A stretch of 64,000 bases of DNA from Choanephora cucurbitarum (Eukaryota; Mucoromycota; Mucoromycetes; Mucorales; Choanephoraceae): contig JAIWNI010000027.1 of the NCBI GenBank assembly GCA_025331435.1, forward strand, positions 1 through 64,000, read 5' to 3'. The notes beneath the pieces are model-generated. The model did not search any database and was not told the DNA's origin. It saw only the letters and a program-made list of their open reading frames with translations. Positions within the stretch are counted from its first letter, which is position 1, and each line of letters begins with the position of its first letter. Shown here one piece after another: positions 35,805 to 47,375 of the stretch. Made by a program: the position numbers and the translations under genes.

Positions 35805-36978
35805 CTGAAAAGCGGAGTGTTGTCAAGATTTAAAAGTGCGTAGGTTCACAGTTTTGGAATGTTCTTCCATTTAAGTGTTAAGTGAATGCTGTTTATTAAT
35901 CAGAATAATTTGTTGTACAGCTTTTTTAATACCTGTTTAAACCCGTGTTTATCAACTGAACAGTTTTTGATATATTTAATCCTCTGCTTTTAAAAAGTAT
36001 ACAAACAATTGAATTATTAGACAATACACATAATTAAGAAACAAAGGATTTTCGATATGATGCTGACTACTGTACAATGTTGTACTTGAAAAGTAATTTA
36101 ATAACAATATTGCCAGCTTAGTCATGAAAAACTAAAGCTCCAGTTAAGATTGACCTGAAGAGTCTACAATGATAATAGATAATAAAGTTTATAGATGGGG
36201 TTACACATGTATGTTGCATTTTGTGCCTGTGCGCGGATATCAATGTATGTTACTCTGGTCAAACAACCAATCTGGTTACTGAAACATTTTATTTTCTTAA
36301 ATACCATCAAACTTTAAATTGTTGGCACTATAACAAAAGAAACACTTACAAGATTTGATCGTGGAACCCTTTTGAGGCATGATTGATAATTTCCTTTTAG
36401 TCAACCTGACACTTTGACATTTGGCATGCCTCAAGTCGAGTAGCGACTCAGATAAAATCAAACTCTATCTAATTTGGGCTTTTTACCTAAATTTAACATG
36501 AACTGTGTATTTATTATTTTATGCATATTTTGGACACCTATATTATCTGATGATTCTTTCAGCAAGCTATAAGATACTTTCTTTATTATTTGAGATGCAG
36601 ATATGAATGACAGGAAAGCAACCTCATGTTTTTTTTGTATTATAGTGGAGCTAAGGGTACAAAGTGAACTACACAGTGTTTTCTTTTGCATTAAAATGTA
36701 GTTAAGGATACATAATAGAGTACAATATCCTATCTAATGAAGTGCCGCCCATGATAGTAAACTACTCAAAACTTAATAATAAAAAGATCTTAATACGTGA
36801 GAATGAAGCACTCAAGGTTTCATGCGCGGTACATTTTGAATCTTTAAATCGTGGTATTACAAGAGCATCTTGTTCATGCAGATGTCTTGTGTCACCTATT
36901 TTGAAGCTGCTAGATTACTTTAAAACCAGGTGAAAAAGTAGTAGGATGAATCCCTAACACTTTTCTTTTATTTGAAAA
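35805..36978. other. Intergenic DNA between the two accessory genes
   Basis: AT-rich. It would hold the 3' end of accessory gene 1 and the promoter of accessory gene 2. No further exon could be supported. Confidence 0.5.
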
Positions 36979-37856
36979 ATGGTTACCGCTATTTGTGATC
37001 GTGCTGTTGCTTTCTCTGAAAACGCTATTATCCGTGTAGTTAGTGCACAAAGCATTACCTTGGAAGCAAAAGGTTCTGACTCTAGTCTGAAAATTAACTT
37101 CATGATCAATAACAACAATTATCCCATGATGTTCTATTTTCTGAGATTCTTCAGAAAAGGTTCCACCCACAGAATCATTGGTAATTTATTTTTAGAGATC
37201 TCTGTTGGTACAAAGTATTTGTAGATTGACAAGTTTGACAAAATAGGATCTTTGAATGTTTCTGCGTACATGTTCGATGATTCAACCAGACCTCAAGCAA
37301 GTACTCGTGTAGGTGTTGAGAGTGTCTCGCCAATTCGCGAGCTCAATTTTGATGGGACAATCCTTGGGGCTGCCATGCCTTTAGGAGTCATTCCTATTGA
37401 TGGAACTGTTGCCCCTTCCGGAAGGGAGTATAAGAAACTAAAGTTTCTTTTGTTCAAGTACACCTGGGAGAACTGGGACAACAAAAACTATATTGCCTCC
37501 AACAACTCTATTAAGGAGGCATTTGCTGATCATTTGGAGGACTTGTATGAAGACCTTGGTAAGTAGTTAGCTTTTACTGTTGATCTAAAAAAACCTAATC
37601 TTATACTATAAACTACATAGTTGACGAAGAACTCATCGTCAATGATTGCAATCCTGTTGTCTCCAACGAAAAGAAGGAGAAAAGGCAGACCAAGATCAAG
37701 TCTTCCAAGCGTAAGGTGGTAGAGAAGGGTATCAACCCAAAGGTTGTTCGAACTGATCCTCTTTCTGAAAGTTTGAATAACTTTGTTGAGCTTATGAACG
37801 ATGATATTCCGTTTCCCTCTGATCTCTTCGTCCCTTCTGGATCAATGACTATCTGA
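36979..37856 (+). CDS. Helitron accessory gene 2: 249-aa protein, possible DNA-binding, unknown
   Basis: Three exons give a 249-residue protein: 36979-37180, 37247-37558, 37621-37856. All junctions have GTAA-type donors and pyrimidine-AG acceptors with matching phase. The N-terminal 170 residues alternate short beta-like segments (ENAIIRVVSAQSITLEAKGS; IIGSLNVSAYMFDD). This would suit a small beta-barrel such as an OB fold, but this is only an impression. A basic stretch (KKEKRQTKIKSSKRK, about residues 188-202) looks like a nuclear localisation signal. The C-terminus is acidic and hydrophobic (NNFVELMNDDIPFPSDLF). AATAAA follows the stop at about 37870. The gene ends about 300 bp before the RepHel start. 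Single-strand DNA-binding (RPA-like) proteins are known Helitron cargo, so this role is plausible but not shown. Confidence 0.72.
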
Positions 37857-38154
37857 TTTCTTTAAGTTGAATAAAGCATTAATCTTCATCAATTTGTTTT
37901 TAAATTACACAAGTAGTCAATGATTGTTTTACATTGTACTATCGCATTAAACTTTTTTTGCTTTATGGTCCCATGATAATATAATTTTACTGAACCTGTG
38001 GCTATCGCTGTATATGTAGTTGCATATACATGTGTGGCATTTCTAATTTTAAGTATACTTTCGCGTATTCTAACTTAATATTACTTTGTTTTTTGTTTCA
38101 AGCATCTATATAAAACAATCACTTTTTTTTTCTTCAATTATATCCTTCAGTACA

Positions 38155-41100
38155 ATGTCTTCCTCTACAGCCGCTATCCGTGAATTTACTTCGAGATTTC
38201 GTTTTCAAGATAACTCCTTGAACTCTTTCTCAACTACTCAGAGATCTCAAATCAAAAAGTTCCAGGAATTTGCTGCTAAAACTCCTAACGGTTTTTGTTC
38301 TGTTTGCTTGGAAGTTCTCTATCCTGAACAGCAGCACTTCCGCCTTATCTCCAACGCCGAGAACTTGAACTGTTATGCTTGGAAGCTACAACCAATGACA
38401 AAAGATGGCAAGGTTATGGTTTGTAAGCGCCATTACAAAGGAAAGGAATCTGATTTCCCTGTTTATGAATATCCTGGTAAGTTTTACTACATGTTAGCAA
38501 AGTCAGAGAATATTGATTTCTTTATAATCTAAAGGTGATATTGCGAAAGAAACAGAAAGCCTCAACTATCGTGAGCGCTCAGTTATTTCACCTGTGAAGC
38601 TTGTGTCTCAAATTACAAGAAAATGGTCTTCATCAGGAAGAATTGGTCATTATGAACTTTCAGGTTCCTTTTGGGTAACTCACAACTATGAGTTTACAAC
38701 AATGGCCTATTCTGGTACTTTGGGATTGTACTACCAACGTGGGGATCCTGCAGAAATCAACAAGAAGAAGGTTCATGCAGCATATGCAGCATTACAAGCA
38801 ACTCATCCTTTGCTTGCAAGATACGATCTTCAGCCACTGACCTATTCTTTGGTCAATTATCATTTGAAAGAAAACATGAAGTTTGTTGGAATTAGAAATG
38901 ATAGACAGATAAGATGGCCACACAACAGTTTGTTTCCCGGCGAAAATCCCAACCCTCAAGCTTCCGATGTTGACTTTTGTGATTTGTTTGTTGGTCAAGA
39001 CACTAATGGCAAAAATATCAGGATTTCGCATCCTAGTTTGTTGGCGCTTGTGTTTCCACACATTTATACAACATGTACAGGGCACTATTCGATGTCCAAG
39101 CCTACGGAAGAGAACAAGCGCCTTCCTGAGAACCATGGTGGTATCTCCAAGGCAACAATTAACGGTGAATCTTTGGCAGGATACACAAAAGCCCGGCTTA
39201 TGATGAAAGACAGAAGATTCTCAAGAGATCAGTTATTTCTTTTCTTTATGCTGGACAACATCGAAAAAAATAATCTCTCAACTTATAATCGTTTGGTTGT
39301 TTCAACTAAAGGACGATCCAATTTGAAGCAAAAAGATATTATTGACCCTGCCACAAAAGCATACAACAAAAATATCATCTCTTCCGTACCATACACCATC
39401 CGGTCATCATACGCATATAAAAGAAAAAATTACCTCAACCTCAGAACAATATTCGAACACCTGTCTTCTCCTCAACTGTTTCTTACCTTCAGCTGTGATG
39501 ATTTCAGCCCGGATTTCAAAGCAGCAACAGGTACCGAATACCCTTGGGAAGATCCTGTTTTATTTGCCAATCATTTCCATCGCAAATGGAATCACTTTTT
39601 CAGTAAATATGTACTTGGCCATTTTGCAGATTCAATCGGAGGAGTAAGGGAATACAGTTGGGTACTTGAGATTCAAGATCGAGGTGCTCCTCATATACAT
39701 TGTGTTCTCTGGACAAACAAATCTGTGGAAGACCTTATAGCCATGAATGTTGTCTCCTGTAAAATATTGCCAAGAAGAGCTCATGAGGACCCACTTTTGC
39801 ACCGCCTTGTATTGAAGCACCAATTGCATATCTGTAACGAAGTGTAAGCTATCCCTCTTAAGTTCATATAATCCATTGTTTTCTAATCCTTTTTCTTAAA
39901 TTTTTCATGCAGATATTGTAAGCTTGCCGAAAATAAAAAGTGTCGATTTGGTTATCCAAAGCAGCCAGCACCAAGAACTGAATTTGTTGAAGACACATGT
40001 ATATACGAAAGAGGCGTAGAAGATATGAATATCAACAATTACAATCCCTTCCTGCTTGCAACATGGAGAGCTAACATGGATATTCAATACAACAAAGGTG
40101 AAGCTGCTGTGAGATACCTTGCAAAGTATATGGCGAAGAATGAAGCAGAAGCAGTAGTCGAGGTATCGAATAAAGGCTCAGGATACTTCCGAATGCAAGA
40201 AAAGAAAGGAAAAGAGCACTTCCAGAACAGAATTGTTGGTGCTATTGAAGCAGTATATGATGTTATGGGATGGCATAAGCATCAAAGCTCTCGATCAGTT
40301 ACGTTTTTGAAGACTGCTCTTCCATCTGATGATAGAAGATTGCTAAAATCAGATATCAAAGACATTAGCCCAGACAGTGGCGAGATTTTTTCTCGTTCTC
40401 ATATTGGTAAGTAAAAAAGACAATACGTTGTAAGGTTCTTAGAAACATTTAACCATTCCTTTAGAAAAATACGAACAGAGAAATGGTGCTGAGAGCCTGA
40501 CAATGCCTCAGTTTTTTTGTTTTTACCGGGAAGAAGCAATGGATGAAGAAGAAAGTTTGGTAGAACCAGAAAGTTCTTCCATTAGCCATGGCCCCCTCCA
40601 ACAACGATCATTTTATGACGGACTGTTGCCGAAGACTGTTCAGTCAGCAAAAACAAACTATGTTTTGAGAAGAAAAGAATGTTACTGGCGAACATTCAAT
40701 GAAAGCGAGTTCAATGGTGAAAAGTACTACTATCAACAAATTGTAACAAAAAAGGCTATCTTTAACAACACCTTTGAGAACATGAAATGGCCTTATCAGT
40801 CGTGGAGAGGTAAAAATTATAAAAATCATACTTCAAACTATCAGACGAGAACTAAATAATGGTATCTGCTAAACAGATTACTTTGAACATCTGATCAGTA
40901 TCCCTCAAGCAGCAGGTGGAATTATAGTCGAAGAGCATGCACAGTCGGTCATAGAAGATCTTGGTGATGTAAATGACTTTGAAAGAGGACCAGAGGTTGC
41001 TTCCAGGGAGTTAAGCGTTATGCTAAACAACGCAAACAGTTGTCAGAAAAGTATCTTTGAAGGTGTCATAAGTGAATTGAGAACAAATTCTGTTGTGTTT

Positions 41101-42355
41101 ATCTCGGGTGCTGCTGGTACCGGGAAGTCATACTTGTTAAAAATGTTTGAGAGACACTATAAAGCTCAAAACTACAAGGTAACTTGAATGATTTTGCTGT
41201 TTCTATATCTGGAATTAACAACTTATATTGAAACAGATTTTTAAATTGGCTCCTACCGGTGTAGCTGCACACAATATCAACGGTATGACAGTTCATCGCT
41301 TTTTCGGAATGAAGACCTCTACCAATACACCTGACTACAACAAGCTGGACGAACTTGTAAAACTGTATCCCAGAATAATGTTGTTGATTGATGAGTACTC
41401 TATGATAAGCAATACGCTTTTAAACACTCTCAACGATGCATTGATCAGAACAACCAACAGATGTGTAGGCATGGGTGGCATTAAAACTCTATTCTTTGGT
41501 GATATTGCCCAGCTTTTGCCGATAAAGATGAATGAAGGACCAATCTGGGATTCTGACATGTACAACTACGCACCAAAGTTTTCATTGCATATGCCTGTTA
41601 GACAAGTTGACTCTGAATTGATTTCCGTTTTGAAAAAAGTCCGTATATGCGAGTTTGATGAGCAAGTTATAAGATTCATCAACAAGCGCACTGTTCTAAA
41701 AAAACATGTCCCAACAAAATGCCTTCGTCTCTATACTACCAGAGTCAACGTAGATAAAGCCAATACTAAAGATTTCGATGACTTAGAAGGCGAAGCAGTA
41801 ACTTACAGCTCTCTTGACTCTTACAACGAAAATGCAAAGAAGTCCGCTATGAAGATTCTCCGAAAAGAAACAAGACTCCCAAAAGACTTGATTTTGAAAA
41901 TAGGCATGCCGGTCATGCTAATTCAAAATTTGAACGTCAAAAAAGGGTGGGTTAATGGAACAATAGCTATGATTGAAGAAATGGATGAAGAAAATATACG
42001 ACTGAAGAAAAATGAAAACGAAGATGAACAAAGTGACAGTATCTGGATTCAGAGAATTACTAGAACTGTTCCAGGTACAAGTTACGTGAGATCGCAGTTT
42101 CCTGTTGTACCAGCTTTTGCAACAACTATCCACAAAGCTCAAAGCCTGACAATTGACGCTGTTGCTATACATCTAGACAACATGTTATCTCATGGACAAA
42201 TGTATGTTGCGATGTCTAGAGTCAGAAAAAGCGAAGATTTGTTCTTTTTTGGCTCGGAATTACCCTTAGCAATCAAAAGAAAATTTGGTTTGAACTTAGA
42301 CGCTATAGATATTGTGGAATACTATGATAGCAAGCACCAAAAAACTGATAATTAA
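38155..42355 (+). CDS. Helitron RepHel: HUH replication initiator fused to PIF1 helicase
   Basis: Six exons join in frame to 1,296 residues: 38155-38476, 38535-39843, 39913-40406, 40465-40809, 40877-41178, 41237-42355; introns are 58-69 nt. The start is the first ATG in frame. Residues 1-107 include a CXXC motif (FCSVCLEVLY). The Helitron-like N-terminal Rep domain has SPQLFLTFSCDDF at about 440 and the metal-binding HUH motif in PHIHCVLW at about 493. The two-tyrosine motif YLAKYMAK is at about 612-619. The C-terminal half is a PIF1-type helicase: Walker A GAAGTGKS at about 901, Walker B LLIDEYSM at about 975, TTIHKAQS at about 1220 and YVAMSRVR at about 1243. Length and order are those of a full RepHel. 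It would nick, transfer and unwind the element for rolling-circle transposition. No disabling change was seen. An AATAAA lies about 20 bp after the stop. Confidence 0.95.
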
Positions 42356-42632
42356 TTATATAAACTAATCAAATAAAACAAATGTACCTAATAATGCACT
42401 TAAGATGTGAAAGTCATAAAACTATACATCACCAAATCATTTGTAATAGAGTATTAATAACATATACAACCATTGTTTTCAATCGCTGTATCTATTCATT
42501 ATTAAAAATTAAATAACTACTGAAGAGATAAACTAGAATTTACTTTAATGAGAAGGCTGCTGAACTGCGCAGAAAAGACATTTTCATTGGTTGAGATAAT
42601 TGTAAAAACAAAAACTTTTCAATGAGTGGATG
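42356..42632. other. 3' end region of the Helitron insertion
   Basis: Untranslated, AT-rich. Contains a CTGC...GCAG short hairpin (about 42556-42571) but no clear CTRR terminus 10-15 bp beyond a hairpin, so the exact end is not called. Confidence 0.4.
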
Positions 42633-43805
42633 GTTTATCCAAACTATAGTTTAGTATTTCAGATTATGACTCTCTAGCACTATGATATGTATGATAGGAA
42701 GAGTGTGCTGTATTGTTCTATGAGGTCTGTACACCCTCCTATCTAAATACCAGTTGATTTTTACATAACTGTTATAAATGGTGATATCGTTTCTCCCATC
42801 TCCATTCATCTTGAGTTTGCATATAAAACATCTGACTTGATATTGATTTCCAATTCTTGTTAAATTACTCTTGTTCTTATGATTCATTTTAACAATGAAT
42901 GTCAAAATGATATTATTAACAGTAATACTTGAAGACTAAAATCTTCAATATGAGTTATTCCAAGTTGGATGGTTGACCAGAACGATGACATTAACCGTAA
43001 GAACCCACATCTTTAGCTACATATTACAGATATCAAAAGCCATTTTTTTGCAGTAAATGAAGTTTAATCCATATCTGAAATTAGGTTGCTTATTTTGATC
43101 TCATAATCTTGTTAACGTTTACTTTTAAAATTTTAGATATTTTATAAAAAGCTACAATAACAACCATCATTAAGTATATATATATACATATATAAGAGAG
43201 AGAGTACATGTGTGTGTGTGGAAAGATAATAAAATAGGGCAAACTTCTAAGGAATAGATTCAAAGAGACACAAAATAAAAAGAGAAAAATGCATTCTTGT
43301 GTTACAAAAGAAGTCTAGAAGTCTAGATGGAAATTGAAACTAGAAGATATCAATCCATAGCAATGGTTGAGAAAGAAAAACAGAGACGAAAGCATCAGGA
43401 AGACCTCCAATTACGTCAGAAGCTATCGATGAACAAACAAATGTAATGCTAAAGATAACTATGTAAGACAAAAGAAAATATCGACTGAAAGCTTACATCT
43501 TTGTCTATATTGCTACAATCTATGATAGCATACATCATCTAGAAAGCCAAAGCTCATTTAAATTTCAAAGAAACTCTTTTTTTACTCAGCAAAAAAAAAG
43601 AATCTGATTTAATCAAATGCAATATGTAGATAACACATTATTGTAAGAAGGACTTGCAAAGCTCAAAAAGTGGCAACTATTCATTTGTTTTTATTTTGCT
43701 GTGTAGCCTAGCTGTAGTGATTTCAATGCAGTTCTATAGAAACAAAGTAAAAGAAGCATAAAAGCGACTACAATAATTCACAGCCATAAAAAAAAGGAAC
43801 CCCCT
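42633..43805 (-). repeat. Outer right arm of the inverted duplication, outer piece
   Basis: Reverse complement of about 12650-13842. The match includes the blocks GTATTACT...AATATCATTTTGACA, ATTTAAATGAGCTTTGGCTT and ATTGTAGTCGCTTT. Identity is about 80-88%. It holds a TA/GA/TG microsatellite patch at 43170-43220. No gene. Confidence 0.75.
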
Positions 43806-44237
43806 CGTCTCAGTCTTAGGGCTAAAATTTTACAAGCCTGTCTTTCTTTTTTTCTTATTTAAGTTTGCTATTCCTCTTATAGAAAAAAGTAACTGTTACA
43901 TCTGAAAGCTTAGCCAAACGAATAGCGAAAAACAATCAAAACTTCTCGTATGCTATTTATGTAAGCTACTACAACGTTTAACAACTTCCTTGAAAAAGTA
44001 CACACTAATGAATTGGATTATTTAAAAAAAGTTTATATGTATATTGGTTTCGATTAGAGGGAAGAAAAAGAAGCTACATAAGGTAGACATATGTGGCTTT
44101 GATATACTCTAGTGAACTTGCATTACGCTTCAAAAAGGCACACAACTTATTTCATTAAGCATAATAAAGCGGCGACATCACTAAATCTATCTTATGTGCA
44201 TTTCTAGTGAGTCAAAAGTATTGAAATCGATAGCTAA

Positions 44238-44240
<3 letters not shown>

Positions 44241-44300
<60 letters not shown>
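44241..44300. repeat. (CT)n microsatellite
   Basis: Thirty uninterrupted CT units. Confidence 0.98.
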
Positions 44301-44302
<2 letters not shown>

Positions 44303-44384
44303 TTCATTTTGGACTTAAGACAACACATGTTGACTTTTAGGAGAGGTATCACATAATTCTTAGTCATTCTATTATCACCATCAT

Positions 44385-44460
44385 CATTATTGTCATTATT
44401 GTCATTATTGTCATTATTGTCATTATTGTCATTATCGTCATTATCGTCATTATTGTCATT
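44385..44460. repeat. Tandem 9-bp repeat (TCATTATTG)n
   Basis: About eight units, two with T-to-C change (TCATTATCG). Confidence 0.95.
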
Positions 44461-46079
44461 GATTGGCCATACAATCTATGTCTTGATTATCCCTAAAGCA
44501 TCAGTAACCTCATAAATTATTTGGATCTTGGCTGCACTTTTACCCAAATCCAAAATAATTAGGATCAAGTATTATATTCCATCTTGAATTTGTATCTTCT
44601 CACACTTAGTGCCAGATAACACTCTTTCATCAGGTCTCTCTTGTTTTGCACTTCTCTAAATAAACCGTCAAAGCTGCTCTAGAGCCTTCGCTTGTGTTGG
44701 AAGGTTTATTCACTCACTTCAATCATCCTACGGATACCAGACTTAGACCGATGGCGCCGTGACATGAATGGATTTAGGCCAATTATGTTTATTGATTTCC
44801 TGAATTCTGCTTTACCTTTACGAACTCGTTTTTACCGCTTCAAGAACAATTATGAACTGCATGTTTGATACTGGATTCTTATCTCCCTACCTGATTGAAT
44901 TACTCGGTTCTTAATCTTTTGCTTCGGCACTCGGTTGGGAGGCGTTGAGGAGCATTGCGCCCCAATCATAGCATCTCAATTTCCAGTTCTTTTTTGCACC
45001 CTTGATGTCATCTTTTAGTCTACAAACTCTATTCTAATTTTCTCTCACTGCCTCAATCTTACATTTACAGTCACCGCAACAAGCTGTTCTAACAGAAGAT
45101 CATATCTCCCTGCCTTTTGGGATGTCTTTAGCAGAACATCAGTTAATGAGCCCTCAAGCACCTCAGGTCTTGGGAATATCATCTCCAAGCCTAGATAGCT
45201 TTGCTACCAGTGACGATTCTAAAAGTCAATACCTACTCCAGTTTCATTTTTGGCCCCCATAACAGATCGTTTTCCTCACAGTAGCTGCTATTTTTTGGGT
45301 GGCTGTTGCTCTCAGTAATCAAATCATTCACCATTTTTAGCGTTTGTTGCACAATAAGAATTGTTGAGATAGTAAACAATCATAATTAATTCGAACATTT
45401 AATAACGTATTATTAATACAGAAAAACATACATTTTGATAGTCATCACTGCCGGTGTAATATAACTAGAAGAGCAATTGGAGACAATAACAACAGCTAAG
45501 CCGAAAAGCAAACTCAAACAAATCTTGATAAAAAAATGTTTCTTTTTTTTTGGGTAGATTACAGATACAAATCAATGAGCAACACATGTATTGAATAAAA
45601 TCATTGTTTATTTTCATTTCAATGTATTACATTAAAGATAGAAAGCAGCAGCAGCAAATTAAAATAAATTGTCAACAAAAAAAAAAGAGAAAGAAAGAGT
45701 AAACCAATCGTTTATAAGAAAGTTGGAGTAAAACAGTTTGCTGAAGGAAAAGCATTTTGTTTTAACAGCAGCGATTAAGACATTGAGCTGCTTTTAATAT
45801 GTACAATGTGTTGGAAGTATTGCTAAAATTAAAAAACTAAATAATGAGAGTACTATAAGGATAATGAACGCAACTAGCAAAAAATGTAAGAAACTCATAA
45901 ATTAACAACCATACAAAAGCCTAACATACTAAGCAACGGACAGGAAATAAGTAATAGTCAGTTTTTTTTGTTTGAAGACAAACACACTGATTGCCATAAA
46001 GCAACGCACGAAAAAAGCATTAATTTATTGGAGACGTTGAAAACCGACAAGACAAGCACGCGGCAGAGAGGCACAAAGA

Positions 46080-46240
46080 CCAGAACACAGCAACGAAAAG
46101 CACACAGCAAAGAAACGCACAAACAAGCACACAGCAACGAGAAGCACAGACAAGCACACAGCAACGAGATGCATACAGCAAAGAAAAGCAAACGACAAAG
46201 AGAAACTGACATACAGCAGAGAGACATACAGCAAAAAAAA
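46080..46240. repeat. Degenerate minisatellite rich in CACAGCAACGAGAAG
   Basis: Imperfect units of roughly 15-25 bp built from GCACA, CAGCAACGA and AAG words, just downstream of the gene at 46325-46948. Open frames across it on both strands reflect its repeat structure. Confidence 0.8.
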
Positions 46241-46324
46241 ACATTACGGCAGTAACAACGTAAGAAACAGTGAGCACTTGATTGACCGACCTACCAACCA
46301 CTATAAAATAACTTTTTTGCCATA

Positions 46325-46948
46325 TTACAATGGCAACGCTGCCTTCATATCAGTGATAAAGGCATTGGAAAATGCTCCTGCATCACTGGTCTCTGCAACT
46401 TCAGAAAGCGCTTTGGTCATTTCTTGAATGAAGGCAGCTGAGAAAGTACTGTCATCATCAGGTGCATTACAGACCTCGGCAACTACAGATGTAGGCTCTG
46501 GTGCTGCAATTACATCCCTATTCAGATCATTGTATTGAGGCGAGGCCATACAGCGGTACTCATTGCAACAAGGTATCTTTGGACTCCTTCTCCAGAATTG
46601 GTTTCTAAGGAATTCCTTGCGAATACTACGAGTGTATTCTGGATCGGCATCACGAAAGAAATACATCTTTTCATAAGTGAATCGGATAACCTTGTCATCC
46701 ACAGGCCTAATTTCAGGACTCCTAGGAGGGCTGAAAAGCCAGGGATCATTATAATATGAATCAAGTGCTTCAGCTGCTTCTGCTTGTACTTTATCATCGC
46801 TAGTAAAGTGCTCTACAATTATTGATTTGACTTTGTAAGCAAGTACAGTCATGCAAACGGCAAAGAAATATCCTGACTGGGCAAAGGAAAAGAGCTGATG
46901 GAAGAAAAAAGCGAAAAGGAAGAAAGTGGTGTAAACGTATTGGAGCAT
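46325..46948 (-). CDS. Predicted membrane-anchored 207-aa protein, unknown
   Basis: The 207-residue frame starts at an ATG preceded by ATAGCAAA and a long T-rich leader. An in-frame ATG further upstream (47146) exists but would add a run of low-complexity Phe/Leu residues read from that leader, so the inner start is preferred. Residues about 5-40 are hydrophobic (TTFFLFAFFFHQLFSFAQSG, then FFAVCMTVLAY) and form one or two membrane segments or a signal anchor. The rest is polar: EAAEALDSYYNDPWLFSPPR, a Cys pair (IPCCNEYRC), and an Asp/Glu/Ala-rich tail with two similar repeats (STFSAAFIQEMTKAL and GAFSNAFITDMKAAL). No family recognised. It is the window's best candidate for an ordinary host gene. 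An unspliced frame of this quality is unlikely by chance. Confidence 0.7.
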   Translation of the reverse strand: MLQYVYTTFFLFAFFFHQLFSFAQSGYFFAVCMTVLAYKVKSIIVEHFTSDDKVQAEAAEALDSYYNDPWLFSPPRSPEIRPVDDKVIRFTYEKMYFFRDADPEYTRSIRKEFLRNQFWRRSPKIPCCNEYRCMASPQYNDLNRDVIAAPEPTSVVAEVCNAPDDDSTFSAAFIQEMTKALSEVAETSDAGAFSNAFITDMKAALPL

Positions 46949-47272
46949 TTTGCTATGATAATTGTTGTTGCGAATAAAGTAATAGAAAATATAGAGAGAT
47001 AGAGAAAAAAGGAGAGAGAAAAAAAAAAGAAAAAAAAAAGGGACATTATCAATAGAGGAGCACTGATTATTGTTTACATCAAATATAAAGCCCGATTTTG
47101 CATGGGGAAGAATAAAGCATCCGTACAGGACCCTTTTGGAGTACATGAGAAAATTGTACTGTAGATCGAGATATTGTTTTTTTAAGTTCTGACGCCATCT
47201 TTTTTTTTTTTTTGGGTAACCACCTGATATTTAGTTGTGCTATTTGTGAATATTTAGCATTTGATGATATTA
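46949..47272. other. Upstream region of the 207-aa gene
   Basis: T-rich on the coding strand (A-rich runs 46985-47040 on the plus strand), fitting a fungal promoter or leader. No TATA box can be assigned with confidence. Confidence 0.4.
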
Positions 47273-47373
47273 CAGTCATCCCCCGATTTAGGGAACAGTC
47301 TTGGTTCCCTCGACACCGTTCCCTAAATCAAAATCGTTCCTTATATTTCGTTCCCTAAATCGGGGGATGACTG
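47273..47373. mobile_element. 101-bp MITE with perfect 24-bp terminal inverted repeats
   Basis: Both ends read inward CAGTCATCCCCCGATTTAGG and continue identically for 24 bp, flanked by TA on each side (47271-47272 and 47374-47375). Further internal inverted similarity (TTCCCTAAATC) would let the whole element fold into a hairpin. TA duplication and CAG ends fit the Tc1/mariner/pogo group. No coding capacity. Confidence 0.93.
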
Positions 47374-47375
47374 TA

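Larger units (their letters stand above)
31482..42632 (+). mobile_element. Insertion of about 11.2 kb carrying an apparently intact Helitron
   Basis: The two halves of the outer right arm (31202-31481 and 42633-43805) correspond to continuous sequence at 12650-14207, so everything between entered later. The junctions are known within a few bases (left ...AACACAC|CTTTAAC, right GTGGATG|GTTTATCC). No terminal inverted repeat and no target duplication were seen, as expected for a Helitron. The classic TC start and CTRR end preceded by a hairpin could not be confirmed; a short CTGC...GCAG hairpin lies at about 42556-42571. Three spliced genes on the plus strand lie inside (34347-35804, 36979-37856, 38155-42355). 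Whether all 11 kb moves as one unit is not proven; the first 2.9 kb is gene-poor. Confidence 0.75.
43806..46079. other. Gene-poor DNA with microsatellites and a weak retroelement-like patch
   Basis: Contains the (CT)n and 9-bp arrays listed separately. At 44640-45262 a GC-richer patch stands out. TGGCGCCGTGAC (44751-44762) resembles a retroelement primer-binding site of the kind matching tRNA-Asp. An open stretch of about 64 codons, rich in Ser/Gln/Pro (45069-45262, starting QSPQQAVLTEDHISLPFGMS), follows 0.3 kb later. No LTR pair was found, so this is not called as an element. Confidence 0.35.

Noticed and set aside
38792..39136. Antisense frame of 114 codons inside the RepHel gene
   Set aside because: Lies wholly within a well-supported RepHel exon; no domain.
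45958..46301. Overlapping open frames on both strands (Cys/Leu-rich and Lys/His-rich)
   Set aside because: They translate the degenerate minisatellite; composition follows the repeat.
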